Below are positions 8,215-15,498 of a DNA stretch of 52,036 nt, in pieces. Each line of letters starts with the position of its first letter. Position 1 is the stretch's first letter. This stretch comes from CAYUNE01 sp964446115 (lineage in GTDB: Bacteria; Desulfobacterota; Desulfobulbia; Desulfobulbales; Desulfobulbaceae): positions 1-52,036 of the forward strand of contig CAYUNE010000025.1 of assembly GCA_964446115.1 (NCBI GenBank), given 5' to 3'. The notes under the pieces are model-generated. The model saw only the letters and a program-made list of their open reading frames with translations. It ran no database searches and was not told the DNA's origin. Position numbers and translations under genes: made by a program.

Positions 8215-8224
8215 TCACCTCCTT
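8215..8224 (-). promoter_or_regulatory. perfect Shine-Dalgarno-like sequence without a start codon
   Basis: The minus strand reads AAGGAGGTGA in the flagellin 1 leader, about 95 bases before the flagellin ATG. No ATG, GTG or TTG lies at a usable distance with a meaningful frame. It may be a further GGA site for CsrA or a ribosome standby site. Only flagellin 1 has it. Confidence 0.3.
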
Positions 8225-8304
8225 TTTTTCAATTTATCCGGATATCAGCATGGGCGGAGTATTCACCATCCATGCCGTTTCCCGTACATTTGAACATTTT
8301 TCAA

Positions 8305-8320
8305 GGCGCCCGAAGGCGCC
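8305..8320 (-). terminator. UUCG-type hairpin after flagellin 2
   Basis: On the minus strand GGCGCC-TTCG-GGCGCC forms a 6-bp GC stem closed by the very stable UUCG tetraloop, 21 bases after the flagellin 2 stop. The following TTGAAAAATG has only a weak U run. It is a probable transcription end or 3' stabiliser separating the flagellin 2 and flagellin 1 transcripts. Confidence 0.5.
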
Positions 8321-8341
8321 CGGAAACAGTATCCTGATTAC

Positions 8342-9169
8342 CTATCCCAGCAGGCTCAGTGCCAGCTGCGGCGTCTGATTGGCCTGGGTGAGAACGGATA
8401 CGCCGGCCTGCTGCAGGATATTGTTCTTGGTCATAGCCGAGGTTTCGTGGGCAATATCGGCGTCGATGATGCGCGAGCGGGAGGCGGTGATGTTCTCGGC
8501 CACATTGCTCAGGTTGGAGATGGTGGATTCGAGCCTGTTCATCACCGCGCCCAGGTCGCCGCGCAGAACATCCACCCGTGAAATAGCCTGGTCAAGGGCG
8601 GTGATGGAGCTGTTGGCGTGCGACCGGGTGGATACCGTCAAGGTGTTGATGCTGAGGGCATTCGTGGTTGCAGCGCCGATATCGAGGCTGATCACCTGGT
8701 TGGCATTGGCTCCCACATGGAACAGTGCGGCAGAAGTGTTGGAGAATCCACCGGATAACAGGGTCTGGTTGTTGAACGAGGTGGTGTTGGCGATCCGATC
8801 GATTTCCGCTGCCAGCTGCTGAAATTCGGCATTGATTGAGGAGCGGTCGGCCGCAGTGTTGGTGTCGTTTGCCGCCTGCACGGAGAGCTCCCGCATGCGC
8901 TGCAACAGGTTGCCGGTTTCCTGCAGGGCGCCTTCCGCGGTCTGGGCCATGGAGATGCCGTCGTTGGCATTCCGGGTCGCCTGGTTGAGACCGCGGATCT
9001 GCGAAGTCATGCGGTCGGAAATGGCCAGACCGGCGGCATCGTCCTTGGCGCTGTTGATCCGCAGGCCGGATGAGAGCCTCTGCATGGATTTGTGCAGGGC
9101 GCGCTGGGAGTGGGAGAGGTTTCGCTGGGCGTTGAGAGACGCAACATTGGTGTTGATGACTAAAGCCAT
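8342..9169 (-). CDS. flagellin 2
   Basis: This 275-residue short flagellin has the same domain plan as flagellin 1: complete D0/D1 ends and almost no D2/D3. It differs from copies 1 and 3 mainly at scattered middle positions (for example LSINTLTVS) and in the first helix (NVASLNAQRNLSHSQRALHK). Its own leader of about 230 bases carries a CsrA-type hairpin, and hairpins flank it on both sides, so each copy looks like a separate transcript. Unequal copies may be mixed along the filament or used under different conditions. Confidence 0.97.
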   Translation of the reverse strand: MALVINTNVASLNAQRNLSHSQRALHKSMQRLSSGLRINSAKDDAAGLAISDRMTSQIRGLNQATRNANDGISMAQTAEGALQETGNLLQRMRELSVQAANDTNTAADRSSINAEFQQLAAEIDRIANTTSFNNQTLLSGGFSNTSAALFHVGANANQVISLDIGAATTNALSINTLTVSTRSHANSSITALDQAISRVDVLRGDLGAVMNRLESTISNLSNVAENITASRSRIIDADIAHETSAMTKNNILQQAGVSVLTQANQTPQLALSLLG

Positions 9170-9176
9170 GATCTAT

Positions 9177-9211
9177 TCCTCCGTGAATAGTGTATCGGGC
9201 ATCCTTGCCCG
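9177..9211 (-). promoter_or_regulatory. candidate CsrA-binding hairpin and RBS, flagellin 2 leader
   Basis: The minus strand reads CGGGC-AAGGAT-GCCCG (9211-9196), a 5-bp stem with AAGGAT in the loop. CAAGGATG fits the published CsrA consensus core (CARGGAUG) exactly. The ribosome binding site GGAGGA follows at 9182-9177. This gives the two-site CsrA arrangement, with one site at the ribosome binding site. Confidence 0.65.
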
Positions 9212-9315
9212 GTTGATGGAAAGCGGGATCAAGCCGCAAACAGCGCAGTTATCCTGCAGCCGACAGCGACACTGATCCTGCGGGGTTAAGAGAAAACATC
9301 TCGTCTGTATATACA

Positions 9316-9352
9316 CCCCATCCACGGTCGAAAAAGGCCTCCATGGATGGGG
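9316..9352. terminator. inverted repeat between flagellins 3 and 2
   Basis: CCCCATCCA (9316-9324) pairs with TGGATGGGG (9344-9352), a 9-bp stem with two further GC pairs inside the 19-base loop. It lies 48 bases after the flagellin 3 stop. No U tract is present. It probably marks the 3' end of the flagellin 3 message. Confidence 0.45.
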
Positions 9353-9399
9353 AGCGATTACCTGTCAGGGTGCTGCTGGTCAGCTTGGAGCGCTACCGA

Positions 9400-10227
9400 T
9401 TATCCCAGCAGGCTCAGTGCCAGCTGCGGCGTCTGATTGGCCTGGGTAAGAACGGAAACGCCGGCCTGCTGCAGGATGTTGTTTTTGGTCATAGCCGAGG
9501 TTTCGTGGGCAATATCGGCGTCAACGATGCGCGAGCGTGAGGCGGTGATGTTTTCGGCCACATTGCTCAGGTTGGAGATGGTGGCCTCAAGCCTGTTCAT
9601 CACCGCACCCAGGTCGCCGCGCAGGACATCGACTCTGGAGATGGCCTGGTCAAGGGCGGTGATGGAGCTGTTGGCATGCGACCGGGTGGATACCGTCAGA
9701 GTGCCGATGCTGAGAGCGCCTGTCGTCGCGGCGCCGATATCAAGGCTGATCACCTGGTTGGCGTTGGCTCCCACATGGAAGACCGCTGCCGAGGTGTTGG
9801 AGAATCCACCGGACAGGAGAGTCTGATTGTTGAAAGAGGTGGTGTTGGCGATTCGATCGATTTCCGCTGCCAGCTGCTGGAATTCGGCATTGATCGAAGA
9901 ACGGTCGGCCTGGGTGTTGGTGTCGTTTGCCGCCTGGACGGAGAGCTCCCGCATGCGCTGCAGCAGGTTACCGGTTTCCTGCAGGGCACCTTCCGCGGTC
10001 TGGGCCATGGAAATGCCGTCATTGGCATTTCTGGCCGCTTGGTTGAGACCGCGGATCTGGGAAGTCATGCGGTCGGAAATGGCCAGACCGGCGGCATCAT
10101 CTTTGGCGCTGTTGATCCGCAGACCGGATGAGAGCCGCTGCATGGATCTGTTGAGGGCGTGCTGTGAATGAGAGAGATTTCTTTGAGCGTTAAGTGCGGC
10201 AACGTTGGTGTTGATTACTAAAGCCAT
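9400..10227 (-). CDS. flagellin 3
   Basis: This is a 275-residue short flagellin, nearly identical to flagellin 2 over most of its length, with the first helix NVAALNAQRNLSHSQHALNR. The D0 and D1 regions that polymerise and that FliS and FliW bind at the C-terminus are intact. It has its own leader of about 210 bases with the same CsrA-type hairpin as copies 1 and 2, and it lies behind the strong terminator of flagellin 4. The array arose by duplication, and conversion among copies is likely. Confidence 0.97.
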   Translation of the reverse strand: MALVINTNVAALNAQRNLSHSQHALNRSMQRLSSGLRINSAKDDAAGLAISDRMTSQIRGLNQAARNANDGISMAQTAEGALQETGNLLQRMRELSVQAANDTNTQADRSSINAEFQQLAAEIDRIANTTSFNNQTLLSGGFSNTSAAVFHVGANANQVISLDIGAATTGALSIGTLTVSTRSHANSSITALDQAISRVDVLRGDLGAVMNRLEATISNLSNVAENITASRSRIVDADIAHETSAMTKNNILQQAGVSVLTQANQTPQLALSLLG

Positions 10228-10234
10228 GATTTAT

Positions 10235-10270
10235 TCCTCCATGAATTGTGAAATATGGGCATCCTTGCCC
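10235..10270 (-). promoter_or_regulatory. candidate CsrA-binding hairpin and RBS, flagellin 3 leader
   Basis: On the minus strand GGGC-AAGGAT-GCCC (10270-10257) presents GGA in a six-base loop; the ribosome binding site GGAGGA is at 10240-10235. The sequence is the same as in the flagellin 2 leader although the flanks differ, which suggests selection on the element. Confidence 0.65.
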
Positions 10271-10439
10271 TTTTGATTTGTTCACTTATCTGTGAGTTTG
10301 CATTTGTTTTTTTTTGTCAATCTTCAGTCTGTTCTCCTTTTGAATACCCCCTTTTCTTGTTGGTCTGTTCTCTGTTGTTTTCTTCTCTGTTACATACCCT
10401 TTCGACCCCCGGTGGATTTCCCTTTAGGGAAAAAGGAAA

Positions 10440-10480
10440 AATATAAAAAAAAATGGCCGGCATGTTTCCATGCCGGCCAT
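10440..10480 (-). terminator. rho-independent terminator of flagellin 4
   Basis: A perfect 12-bp stem, ATGGCCGGCATG / CATGCCGGCCAT, with a GAAA loop on the minus strand (10480-10453) runs into a long U tract (10453-10445). This is a textbook intrinsic terminator, 109 bases after the flagellin 4 stop. It makes flagellin 4 a separate transcript. Confidence 0.92.
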
Positions 10481-10588
10481 CTCCCTGCTGGTGAGAAAAG
10501 AAAAAAGGCAAACCCCCATGAGCAGTTACAGCCAAGAGGTACATTTATGGCGCCGGGTTGCGCCCCTGTGAGTGGTTACGAAAAAAAG

Positions 10589-11431
10589 TTATCCCTGAAG
10601 CAGCTGCAGGGCCAGCTGCGGCGTCTGGTTGGCCTGGGTAAGAACGGAAACACCGGCCTGTTGCAGAATATTTGCCTTGGTCATGGCCGCGGTTTCCTGG
10701 GCGATGTCTGCATCAAGAATCCGTGACTTCGATGCCATGAGGTTTTCAGCCACATTGTTAAGGTTGGCAATCGTTGAAATCAGCCGGTTCTGGGCAGCAC
10801 CGAGATCGCCGCGCATGACGTCGATATCGGAGATCGCCGCATCGATAATCGTGATTGCACTGTTGGCATTTGCCCGGGCGCTGATGTTCTGGGTATTGAG
10901 CATCCCGGTGGAGTTGCCGAGCACACCGCCGGAGGCACCGGCAATGGTTAAACTGATGACCTGGTCGGCCTCGGCTCCCACGTGAAAGATGAATGCGTTG
11001 CTGGCGTATGAACCGGTGAGGATGGTCTTGCCGTTAAAGGCGGTGGTGATGGCGATGCGGTCGATTTCCTCCTTGAGGCTTTGAAACTCCGCATCAAGCG
11101 AGGCGCGGTCTTCGGCAGTATTGGTGTCGTTGGCGGACTGGACGGCCAGCTCCCGCATCCTCTGGAGCATGTTGGTCGTTTCCTGCAGGGCCCCTTCAGC
11201 GGTCTGCGACAGCGAGATGCCGTCGTTGGCATTTCTGGCCGCCTGGTTGAGGCCGCGGATCTGGGAAGTCATGCGGTCGGAAATGGCCAGACCGGCGGCA
11301 TCGTCCTTGGCGCTGTTGATCCGCAGCCCGGATGAGAGCCGCTGCAGAGCCTGGGCAAGTTTTTGCTGGGTCTTTCCGAGGTTGCGCTGAGCATTGAGTG
11401 AAGCAACATTGGTATTGATAACGAGTGCCAT
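10589..11431 (-). CDS. flagellin 4 (divergent copy)
   Basis: The protein has 280 residues from the ATG at 11431, where MALVINTNVASLNAQRNL starts behind an AGGAGG ribosome binding site; the frame is open ten codons further upstream. It keeps the flagellin D0/D1 ends but differs clearly from copies 1-3: the first helix reads LGKTQQKLAQALQRLSSG, the middle is Gly/Ala-rich (IAGASGGVLGNSTGML), and it ends ALQLLQG. It has its own sigma-28 promoter and terminator. A different flagellin at one end of an array may form the hook-proximal part of the filament, but this is inference. Confidence 0.96.
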   Translation of the reverse strand: MALVINTNVASLNAQRNLGKTQQKLAQALQRLSSGLRINSAKDDAAGLAISDRMTSQIRGLNQAARNANDGISLSQTAEGALQETTNMLQRMRELAVQSANDTNTAEDRASLDAEFQSLKEEIDRIAITTAFNGKTILTGSYASNAFIFHVGAEADQVISLTIAGASGGVLGNSTGMLNTQNISARANANSAITIIDAAISDIDVMRGDLGAAQNRLISTIANLNNVAENLMASKSRILDADIAQETAAMTKANILQQAGVSVLTQANQTPQLALQLLQG

Positions 11432-11433
11432 GA

Positions 11434-11452
11434 TACAATTCCTCCTGGAATA
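11434..11452 (-). promoter_or_regulatory. RBS hairpin of flagellin 4
   Basis: The minus strand reads ATTCC-AGGA-GGAAT just ahead of the flagellin 4 start, a 5-bp stem that places AGGA in the loop and buries half of the ribosome binding site. It differs from the hairpins of flagellins 1-3 but would still offer a GGA loop to CsrA. The role is inferred. Confidence 0.4.
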
Positions 11453-11588
11453 CCTGTGCAAGGTATCGGGTTCAAGCCCATTTCAAAAACGGTTCTCTCC
11501 TGTTCTTGAAAGGAATTTTTCAGATGCCGTTACCGCACTGTCTGCTCAAAGTGATTTTCTCTCATAAAGTGGATCACGCCATATGTCT

Positions 11589-11616
11589 ATATCGGTGCGG
11601 TCGATAATTAAGTTTA
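11589..11616 (-). promoter_or_regulatory. sigma-28 (FliA-type) promoter of flagellin 4
   Basis: On the minus strand TAAACTTA (11616-11609), 12 bases, then ACCGATAT (11596-11589) matches the FliA consensus TAAAGTTT-N11-GCCGATAA well, with the spacer one base longer. Transcription from near 11582 gives a 150-base leader. This agrees with FlgM, the sigma-28 inhibitor, being encoded in the same window. Confidence 0.65.
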
Positions 11617-11624
11617 GCACAAAA

Positions 11625-11653
11625 TTGACTTTGAATATATCAACTGATACCCT
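11625..11653 (+). promoter_or_regulatory. possible sigma-70 promoter of the legionaminic acid operon
   Basis: TTGACT (11625-11630), a 17-base spacer and TACCCT (11648-11653) precede legB by about 30 bases. The -10 box is poor. It diverges back-to-back from the sigma-28 promoter of flagellin 4, so the two could share an upstream control region. Confidence 0.35.
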
Positions 11654-11682
11654 TTTATGAAGAAAGACAAAAAGGAGCAGGT

Positions 11683-12684
11683 ATGACGGAGAAAATTCTG
11701 GTCACCGGTGCGGACGGATTCATCGGTTCCCATCTGGCGGAGGCTTTGGTCAGGGAAGGCTATGCGGTTCGTGCCTTTGTGCTGTACAACTCGTTCAACT
11801 CCTGGGGATGGCTGGACTCATCGCCGGCGGAGATCAGGTCGGAACTGGATGTTTTTGCCGGAGATATCCGCGATCCTTTCGGCGTGCGCGAGGCGGTTCG
11901 CGGCTGTGATGTAATCCTGCACCTGGCAGCGCTCATCGCCATTCCCTATTCCTATCATTCCCCCGCCACCTATGTGGCCACCAATGTCACCGGTACCCTG
12001 AATATCGTCCAGGCGGCCCGGGATGAAGGAGTGAGCAAGGTGGTCCATACCTCCACCAGTGAAGTCTACGGCACCGCCCGTTTCGTCCCCATCACCGAGG
12101 AGCATCCCCTCCAGGGACAATCCCCCTATTCGGCCAGCAAGATCGGGGCGGACCAGATCGCCATGTCCTATTTTCACAGTTTCGACCTGCCGGTGGCGGT
12201 GATCAGGCCGTTCAATACTTACGGACCCCGTCAGTCGGCCCGTGCGGTTATTCCCACGGTAATCACCCAGATTGCCGGCGGCCGGCGGCTGATCGAGCTC
12301 GGGTCTCTGCACCCCACCCGGGATTTCAACTATGTGGACGATACGGTGCGCGGTTTTATCAGCATTATGAAATCGGAGCGGGCCGTGGGAGAGGTGCTCA
12401 ATGTGGGCAGCAATTTTGAAATCTCCATTGGCGAAACGGTGGAGCTGATTGCCGAGGTCATGGAAACGGAAATCAGCATAAAGACCGATGAAGACCGCCT
12501 GCGACCGGCCAAGAGCGAGGTGGAAAGACTAATGGCCGATAACACCAAGGTGAAAAAACTGACGGGATGGCAGCCCGAATATGGGGGCAGACAGGGTTTT
12601 GCCCGCGGCCTGAAAAAAACGGTCCGCTGGTTCACCGATGGTGACAATCTGAAAAAATACAAGGCAGATATCTATAACCTTTAG
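11683..12684 (+). CDS. legB: NAD-dependent 4,6-dehydratase LegB
   Basis: This 333-residue protein is an extended short-chain dehydrogenase. The Rossmann motif TGADGFIGSHL is at 8-18, and the active site has STSEVYG (124-130) and Y149-x3-K153. The N-terminal RAFVLYNSFNSWGWLD block is typical of LegB. In the Campylobacter pathway LegB acts on GDP-GlcNAc as the first committed step to legionaminic acid. An AAGGAG ribosome binding site precedes the ATG. It heads a seven-gene operon in which most genes overlap or nearly touch. The exact nucleotide sugar (GDP or UDP) cannot be read from the sequence, but the PtmE-like gene in the operon favours GDP. Confidence 0.9.
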   Translation: MTEKILVTGADGFIGSHLAEALVREGYAVRAFVLYNSFNSWGWLDSSPAEIRSELDVFAGDIRDPFGVREAVRGCDVILHLAALIAIPYSYHSPATYVATNVTGTLNIVQAARDEGVSKVVHTSTSEVYGTARFVPITEEHPLQGQSPYSASKIGADQIAMSYFHSFDLPVAVIRPFNTYGPRQSARAVIPTVITQIAGGRRLIELGSLHPTRDFNYVDDTVRGFISIMKSERAVGEVLNVGSNFEISIGETVELIAEVMETEISIKTDEDRLRPAKSEVERLMADNTKVKKLTGWQPEYGGRQGFARGLKKTVRWFTDGDNLKKYKADIYNL

Positions 12685-12696
12685 GATCGAACCAGA

Positions 12697-13872
12697 GTGT
12701 CGATGACCGCCCCTTCTCACTGTTCAGACTCCCTGTACGGGGAACTTGCCGATTTTATCCGTCGCCTCTATGGCCGGCCGGAGGGGGGCATCCCCCTGCA
12801 CGCCCCGGTTTTTTCAGGGCGGGAGAGGGAGCTGCTCATGGACTGTATCGATTCCACCTATGTCTCTTCCGTCGGCGCCCATGTGGACCGACTGGAAGAG
12901 ATGATCTGCGAGCTCACCGGAGCGGGCTATTGCACCGCCGTGGTCAACGGCACCGCGGCTCTGCATCTTGCCCTGCTGATTGCCGGGGTACGGCCCGGGG
13001 ACGAGGTCATCACCCAGCCGCTTTCCTTTGTCGCCACCGCCAACGCCATTGCCTACTGCAATGCGCGTCCCGTTTTTCTTGATGTGGAGGAGCGCACCCT
13101 GGGATTGAGCCCGGAGGCGGTTGCCTCCTTTTTACAGGAGCAGAGTGAGACAAGGGCGGGGGAGTGCTTCAACAGAAAGAGCGGCCGGCGGATCGCGGCC
13201 TGTGTTCCAATGCACACCTTCGGGCATCCGTGCCGTGTGGATGAACTGCTGGAGGTTTGCCGATCATATGGTATCCCGCTGATCGAAGACGCTGCCGAAT
13301 CCCTGGGCAGCCGTTACCGCGGCAGACACACGGGAACCTTCGGGTTGGCAGGCATTTTCAGTTTCAACGGCAACAAGATCATAACCGGCGGCGGCGGCGG
13401 GGCGATCATCACCTCCCAGGCCGATTTTGCCCGGCGGGCGAAATTTCTCTCCACCACAGCCAAGGTCGACAATCTTTTTTTTGATCATAGCGAGATCGGC
13501 TATAATTACCGCATGCCCAATATCAACGCCGCCCTTGTCTGTGCCCAGCTGGAGCAGCTCGATTTTTTTCTTAAGGAAAAAAGACGCATTGCCGCCTCCT
13601 ATGGGGAGTATCTGCAACATTCCGCCGTGAAGTTTATTTCCGAGCCCCGGCATGCCCGTTCCAACTACTGGCTCAATGCCGTCCTTTTACCGGATCGTGC
13701 GGAGCGGGACGGTTTTTTGCGGCTGACCAATGAACGACATATCTGCACCAGGCCGGCCTGGAAACTCCTCAACACCCTGCCCATGTATGCAACCTGTCTC
13801 ACCGATGGTCTGCAGACGGCAACGCAGCTTGCCACCCGACTCGTCAACCTGCCAAGCGGCGTGCGCCGATGA
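12697..13872 (+). CDS. legC: LegC family PLP aminotransferase
   Basis: This is a 391-residue DegT/DnrJ/EryC1 aminotransferase. The PLP-binding Asp is D198 (IEDAAES) and the Schiff-base Lys is K227 in FNGNKIIT. LegC converts the 4-keto sugar made by LegB to the 4-amino sugar. The start is the GTG at 12697, ten bases after AGGA at the end of legB; an ATG two codons later is too far from that site. Its stop overlaps the next gene's ATG by 4 bases. Confidence 0.9.
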   Translation: MSMTAPSHCSDSLYGELADFIRRLYGRPEGGIPLHAPVFSGRERELLMDCIDSTYVSSVGAHVDRLEEMICELTGAGYCTAVVNGTAALHLALLIAGVRPGDEVITQPLSFVATANAIAYCNARPVFLDVEERTLGLSPEAVASFLQEQSETRAGECFNRKSGRRIAACVPMHTFGHPCRVDELLEVCRSYGIPLIEDAAESLGSRYRGRHTGTFGLAGIFSFNGNKIITGGGGGAIITSQADFARRAKFLSTTAKVDNLFFDHSEIGYNYRMPNINAALVCAQLEQLDFFLKEKRRIAASYGEYLQHSAVKFISEPRHARSNYWLNAVLLPDRAERDGFLRLTNERHICTRPAWKLLNTLPMYATCLTDGLQTATQLATRLVNLPSGVRR

Positions 13873-14477
13873 AAGAGATCGTCCTTGTCGGCGGCGGCGG
13901 TCACTGCAGGTCCTGTATCGACTTAATCGAGCAGACCGGGGAATATGTTATCGCCGGCATCATTGATCTGCCCCCAAAACTGGGAAAGAGGGTTCTGGGC
14001 TATCCGGTGATCGGTACAGATGATGATATTCCCCGCCTGGCCGGGGAATATTCCGCCTTTCTCGTTACCGCCGGACAGATCCGCAGTCCGGATTTACGGC
14101 GACGTCTCTTTTCCCTGATCACCGAAGCCGGTGCCGGTTGCGAAGCGATCGTGTCACCCCATGCTCATGTGTCCCGCCATGCAAGGATCGGGGCGGGCAG
14201 CGTGGTGTTGCACGGAGCAATCGTCAATGCCGGGGCCGTGGTCGGCCGCAATACCATTATCAACTCCCGGGCCCTGGTGGAACACGATGCCGCAATCGGC
14301 GATCACTGCCACGTTGCCACCGGCGCTCTCATCAACGGCGGGGTGAAGATTGGTGACAACACCTTTTGGGGCAGCGGCTCGGTGGCCAGGGAGTATATCA
14401 GGGTGGGGGAGGCCTGTGTTATCGGTGCCAATATCTTCGTGCGACAAGATGTTCCCGCGAAAACGATCCTGCGGTGA
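13869..14477 (+). CDS. legH: nucleotide-sugar N-acetyltransferase (PglD/NeuD/LegH type)
   Basis: The protein has 202 residues. A small N-terminal Rossmann-like half (VLVGGGGHCRS, 5-15) is followed by a left-handed beta-helix of hexapeptide repeats (about 93-195). The catalytic His fits H139 in LVEHDAAIG, equivalent to the PglD active-site His. In this operon it should acetylate the 4-amino sugar made by LegC, using acetyl-CoA. It overlaps legC by 4 bases and lies 13 bases from the synthase gene. The name LegH follows from the pathway context; the family alone covers several sugar acetyltransferases. Confidence 0.8.
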   Translation: MKEIVLVGGGGHCRSCIDLIEQTGEYVIAGIIDLPPKLGKRVLGYPVIGTDDDIPRLAGEYSAFLVTAGQIRSPDLRRRLFSLITEAGAGCEAIVSPHAHVSRHARIGAGSVVLHGAIVNAGAVVGRNTIINSRALVEHDAAIGDHCHVATGALINGGVKIGDNTFWGSGSVAREYIRVGEACVIGANIFVRQDVPAKTILR

Positions 14478-14490
14478 CGGATGAGGGAAA

Positions 14491-15498
14491 ATGAACCGGG
14501 TCTATATCATCGCCGAGGCCGGAGTCAACCATAACGGCTCCCTCAAACGGGCAAGGGAACTCGTTATTGCCGCCGCCGCAGCCGGGGCCGATGCCGTCAA
14601 GTTTCAAACCTTCAGGGCACGAAACCTGGTCTGTGGAGATGCCGCCAAGGCGGCCTATCAGAAGAGAAACACCGATTGCCGGGAGTCACAGTTTGATATG
14701 TTGCGGAGGCTGGAACTGGATGAGGATGCCCATAAAGAGCTGCTCTCCTGTTGCCGGCGGGAAAAGATCCACTTCCTTTCCGCTGCCTTTGATTTTCCCA
14801 GCATTGACCTTCTCCACAGACTCGGCCTGGAGACCTGGAAAATTCCATCCGGTGAAATCACCAACCTGCCCTACCTGCGGCGGGTGGGTTCCCTGGCAAG
14901 GCGGGTGATTCTCTCAAGCGGCATGGCCCATCTCCATGAGATCGAAGAGGCCATTGGGGTGTTGACCGGTAGCGGTACGGCCCTTGAAGATATTGTCGTT
15001 TTGCACTGCAACACCCAATATCCGACTCCCATGCAGGATGTTCACCTGCGGGCCATGGCGACCATTGCAAAGGCTTGCGGGGTACAGGTGGGATATTCCG
15101 ACCATACCCTGGGTATCGAGGTTCCGGTGGCCGCGGTCGCCCTGGGCGCCCGGGTGATCGAGAAACATTTCACCCTGACCCGGGATGGTGAGGGGCCGGA
15201 TCACCGGGCATCACTTCTGCCCCATGAATTACAGGCCATGGTCACGGCGATCCGTAACGTTGAACAGGCCCTGGGAAGCGGGGAAAAGCGGCCGAGCCCA
15301 TCGGAGCGCGAAAATATCACGGTGGCCCGCAAGAGTATTGTCGCCTCCAGAAGAATTACAGCCGGAGAGCCCTTCACCAAAGAGAATCTGACCGTCAAAA
15401 GACCGGGAACCGGTCTCTCTCCCATGCGGTGGGACGAACTGCTCGACCGCGTCGCCCATCGGGATTTTCTCCCGGATGAACAGATCGTCCTGCCATGA
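14491..15498 (+). CDS. legI: N,N'-diacetyllegionaminic acid synthase (NeuB family)
   Basis: The protein has 335 residues. The NeuB TIM-barrel (about 1-270) shows IAEAGVNHNG (7-16), VKFQTF, WKIPSGEITNLPYL, SSGMA and GYSDHTLG, and a C-terminal antifreeze-like SAF domain covers about 280-335. It condenses the six-carbon diacetylated sugar with phosphoenolpyruvate to give the nine-carbon acid. LegI, PseI and NeuB are hard to separate by eye; legB, legC and the 2-epimerase in the operon favour legionaminic rather than pseudaminic acid. It overlaps the next gene by 4 bases. Confidence 0.88.
   Translation: MNRVYIIAEAGVNHNGSLKRARELVIAAAAAGADAVKFQTFRARNLVCGDAAKAAYQKRNTDCRESQFDMLRRLELDEDAHKELLSCCRREKIHFLSAAFDFPSIDLLHRLGLETWKIPSGEITNLPYLRRVGSLARRVILSSGMAHLHEIEEAIGVLTGSGTALEDIVVLHCNTQYPTPMQDVHLRAMATIAKACGVQVGYSDHTLGIEVPVAAVALGARVIEKHFTLTRDGEGPDHRASLLPHELQAMVTAIRNVEQALGSGEKRPSPSERENITVARKSIVASRRITAGEPFTKENLTVKRPGTGLSPMRWDELLDRVAHRDFLPDEQIVLP

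Noticed and set aside
8592..9239. Long open frames in other frames across the flagellin genes
   Set aside because: They recur in each copy because the flagellin DNA repeats, are His/Arg/Pro-rich and have no recognised domain.
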